Assembly (NCBI RefSeq): GCF_000516985.1
Contig: NW_006917092.1
Span: 3,612,619-3,676,618 of the forward strand
From: Pestalotiopsis fici W106-1
Lineage: Eukaryota; Ascomycota; Sordariomycetes; Amphisphaeriales; Sporocadaceae
Direction: 5' to 3'
Length of the DNA: 64,000 bases
A program made the position numbers and the translations under genes. Below are positions 60,951-64,000 of this stretch, piece after piece (within the stretch, counting starts at the first letter, position 1; each line of letters begins with the position of its first letter). The notes below the pieces were generated by a model, which worked only from the letters and a program-made list of their open reading frames with translations, searched no databases and had not been told where the DNA came from.

Positions 60951-62969
60951 TATTATTAAAAAAACGTCCTAGCTTTTAAATTATATTAGCAGCTTTCCTC
61001 GGCTTATTTTATATTTAGGTTATTTAAAAAATACCTTATACGGCTAATTTAATAATTAGTATTAGGAGCTCGTTAAAATAAAGCATATAAAAGCCGATAA
61101 ATATAAGCGCTATTATAAAAATAGTTACGCCTGCGTTTTTATATAAATCTTTTATTTTTAAATAAAATTCTAAATTCTATTTATATAATTTTTAATTAAA
61201 TTTATAATATCGACGAACCCGTAATTTTTATTATAATTGCTAATTTTTATAAGCATATAAACGACGCGCCTAAAATTAAAAAAAAATACCGGGTTTTTAT
61301 TAAGGCACTTTTAAAAATATATTAATATAATAATTAAAAAAATAAAAAAAATATCGTTAACGATAAAAATAATAAAAATAATAAAAGCGATAAAAAAATA
61401 AAAATAGCAATAACGGTAAAGTCGATAAAAACGGCGACAATAATAAAAAAATGCTTTAAAGCGCGAAAAAATCCAAAAATTAAAAAGGATATAATATAAA
61501 TAAGCTAAAAAATAAAGCTTAAATATTTGGTTAGCGTTGCGATTATATTTTTCCTTTAAGGATTTTTCGTTTTTTTCCCGGTATTTTTGCGTTTTTATTT
61601 AGCTTTTTTTAAAAGCTTTTTTTTATTTATATTTTTATATAATAAATAATTTATAATTTAATTTTACCTTTAAAGCTTTTTAATATTAAATATATAAAAA
61701 ATTGCTTAACGTTTTAATCGAATTCGCTTTATAGGCTTTATAAGGTAATATTATAATAGCTATTATAATAATTATAATAATTATTATAATAATTTTAATA
61801 ATTTTAATAATTATTTAGTAATTATTATAATAATTATTATTATTATATTTTATTATATTTATTATTATATTATTAAAACTAAACGCTAAATTTATTATAA
61901 ACGGCTTAGTTACCCTTCGTAATAAATAAATTATATATTTTCGAGGCTTTTATATATTTAAGCATATTAAATTTACCTTTTTCGATATTAACTAATTTAA
62001 TACTATAATATTAATAATTTAATAAAATTGCGTAATTATTTTTTATATACCGATTATTATTTTAATTATTAAAACTATTTTAGAATTATAAATTTATTAT
62101 AATTTTAAATTAAGTTTTATCGCGATATTCGAAAAAAAAAAATCGCTAATAAATCCGGATTATACCGGGCTTTAATTTTAGAATTATTTTATATATATTT
62201 TAATAGCCGTCGTAAAATTATATAATAGCTTAATTCGCGATTTTATTAAAAAATAAAATATAATTTTTACGTATATATTATAAATACGCTATAAATTTAA
62301 ATAACGGCTAAATTTTTTCGCAATTTAATTAAAAAAAAACGAAATTATATTAATTTAAAAATAATATATTAAATTATATTTAATTTTATCGCTATTAATA
62401 TATTAGTTATAAATATAAAAATATATATTTACTAAATTTATATTTAAAATAAGCTATACGGAAAGCGATCCTATAATATATATAATTATAAAAAGCATTT
62501 AATACGCAAATATAGCTTAATAGCTATAATCGCTAATCCGCTAATTATATTTATTTATTTTAAAGCCGGGTATAATAATAATCGTAAAAAGCTTAATATA
62601 AAATTAGAAATTATTTTTTTAAATAAAACGGAAAATCTTTCCGAATTAAAAAAAAAATTCGGGCGCCGAAAGGTTTATTACGAGATTTTAGGCGATACCT
62701 AGCTTTAAAATATTATTTACGATAAACGATATTAATAATAAATAAAAGCGAAAATAACTTAGCGTTTTTCGCAATCCTATACCTTTTTACGAAATTAAGC
62801 GGTTTCGCTTATTAAAATATTAATAATACGGGCTAAATTAGTTTTCCGAAAACGGTATTAAATAATTCGGCTAATATATCCGGGCGTTATTCGGCTTTTA
62901 AAAAATTATAAATTTAAAATATAAAAATTCGTATATTTTAATACCGGCGGATTAATTATCGCTTAAGCC

Positions 62970-63420
62970 GATCGATATTTTTTTTTATTTAGCCGAAACC
63001 GGTGCTTTAAGCGGTGCGCTAAAAAACCGGTATATAATATATCCCGATACCTGCGTAATTATTAACCGTATTAGCGATATAAATTCGACGATTATAAAAC
63101 CACTTTTACCCGCGTTATCGCTTAATTTAATAAATATTTAAAAACCGGCGTTAAGCTAAATAATTTTTTAAAAGCCGGCCTTTTTAAAAAAATAAACGGC
63201 TTTTATTTTTGCTATTATAATAATTGCGTTAACCCTAATTATATTTGCTATAAGCCTTTGGACGCTAATTACGATAAAAAGCACTATTACGAAAAGGCCG
63301 CTTTTTATTAACGGGAAAATAAAATAATACCCGAATATTATTAGCGATACTAAACCTTTTATTTAATACAAATAAATTAGCCGTCGCAACGCTATAAAAA
63401 GGCATCGCTAACGATTTTTA
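62970..63420 (+). pseudogene. Decayed open reading frame with Cys/His-rich segment
   Basis: A plus-strand frame (codons starting at positions divisible by 3, for example GGC at 63198) runs about 150 codons and is broken only by TAA/TAG. It includes a segment with Cys at codons 63210, 63228 and 63249 around many Tyr/Asn codons that would be His/Asp before RIP, suggesting a zinc-binding region. The strand and frame stay constant, so it is a genuine coding relic, probably from a repeated element. I cannot name the family. Confidence 0.45.
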
Positions 63421-64000
63421 ATTTGCTTCGCTAACGATATATAAAATATATTTAATTTAATTTTCGGTCTTTTAACGGGCGCTATATATACCGTAAGCCG
63501 GTTTAATTTAGCGCCCGGGCAATTAAATAATATTTTTATCGCTTAAAAACCGGTTACCGCTATCGGCTATATTACGCGAAAAAGCACGAGTTTTTAGGCC
63601 GCTATATAATAAAAACGAGGCGATCGACGGGGCTAAAAATACCGCTTTTAGCCGGCTTTCGCTTATATATCCGTTTTATAAAATTATTAAAAAATTTTAT
63701 CGATTTATAAAGCTTTAAGCGTATTTAATTTATAAATACGCCCGTTTTAAAAATAAAAAAGCGTTAATCCGAAAAATACGTAAAATAGCGTTTTTATAGC
63801 TAATATATTAAAATAAGGTTTTATCGGAAATAAGGCGCAAAAATAAACCTATAAAAGCAAAATTATTATAAATTTTATAAAAAGGATTTTAATAGCGTAA
63901 TATTATAATTTAGAATTTACGTTAATAATCGTAATTATTAGCAATTATAATAATTTATAAAAACGGTATAAAAATAATTAATTAAATAAAAATACGAAAA

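Larger units (their letters stand above)
52440..64000. repeat. AT-rich island of RIP-mutated repeats
   Basis: From about 52,440 to the window end the sequence is dominated by A and T, with TpA very common and CpA and TpG almost absent, while CpG survives. This is the known product of repeat-induced point mutation (CpA to TpA). No intact gene is present. Many frames read as decayed coding sequence in which the stops are mostly TAA or TAG, as expected from mutated CAA, CAG and TGG codons. The few intact frames (57,077-57,277 and 59,968-60,237, minus) are of Lys/Ile/Leu low-complexity composition and are not called. Element type cannot be named from the sequence alone; heterochromatin is expected. 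Confidence 0.92.

Overview
This is a window of a filamentous ascomycete genome, most likely a Sordariomycete and possibly Hypocreales. The evidence is short spliced introns (about 50-90 bases, GTAAGT donors, CTAAC-type branch points), fungus-specific families (HET-NLR, CFEM receptor, Fungal_trans factor) and an AT-rich island with the CpA/TpG loss expected of repeat-induced point mutation (RIP). All splice models were read by eye from the sequence. For the spliced genes called complete, the exon lengths sum to whole codons.

Bases 1-24,300 hold a catabolic cluster whose set of families matches the nicotinate-degradation (hxn) cluster known from Aspergillus nidulans. In order: MFS transporter (-), 2-oxoglutarate dioxygenase hxnY (-), a Rieske oxygenase (+), FAD hydroxylase hxnV (-), amidase hxnN (+), short-chain dehydrogenase hxnW (-), NodB-fold imidase hxnM (+), two-finger C2H2 regulator hxnR (-), FAD monooxygenase hxnX (+) and ene-reductase hxnT (-). 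The strands alternate, so four promoters are divergent: hxnY/Rieske, hxnV/hxnN, hxnW/hxnM and hxnR/hxnX. hxnS, the molybdenum hydroxylase that starts the pathway, is not in the window. The Rieske oxygenase is not among the A. nidulans members I know. In the published scheme as I recall it, HxnX makes 2,5-dihydroxypyridine, HxnT reduces the ring, HxnV and HxnW oxidise the resulting piperidinone to a cyclic imide, HxnM opens it and HxnN removes the amide nitrogen. A G-rich site, AGTGGGG or CCCCACT, recurs in nearly every cluster promoter and fits the DNA contacts predicted for the two HxnR fingers. GATA sites lie close to it in several promoters, as expected for nitrogen control.

Bases 24,500-31,400 carry a HET/NB-ARC/TPR protein (NLR-type), a flavin-reductase-like protein, an Ada-type zinc/AraC protein and a metallo-beta-lactamase-fold hydrolase without a visible start codon. 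Bases 31,400-41,000 are gene-poor: a membrane protein, a 5'-truncated Gfo/Idh/MocA oxidoreductase, a CFEM-domain receptor and an alpha/beta hydrolase. A 100-base assembly gap follows at 41,069-41,168. Bases 41,200-49,700 hold a small secreted-type protein in three exons, a protein tyrosine phosphatase and a DUF427 protein.

From about 52,440 to the end the sequence collapses into an extreme AT-rich, RIP-type island with no intact gene. It contains decayed reading frames, tandem and inverted repeats and homopolymer tracts. The edge of the island carries a TC microsatellite, a 10-base tandem repeat and an 11-base inverted repeat.
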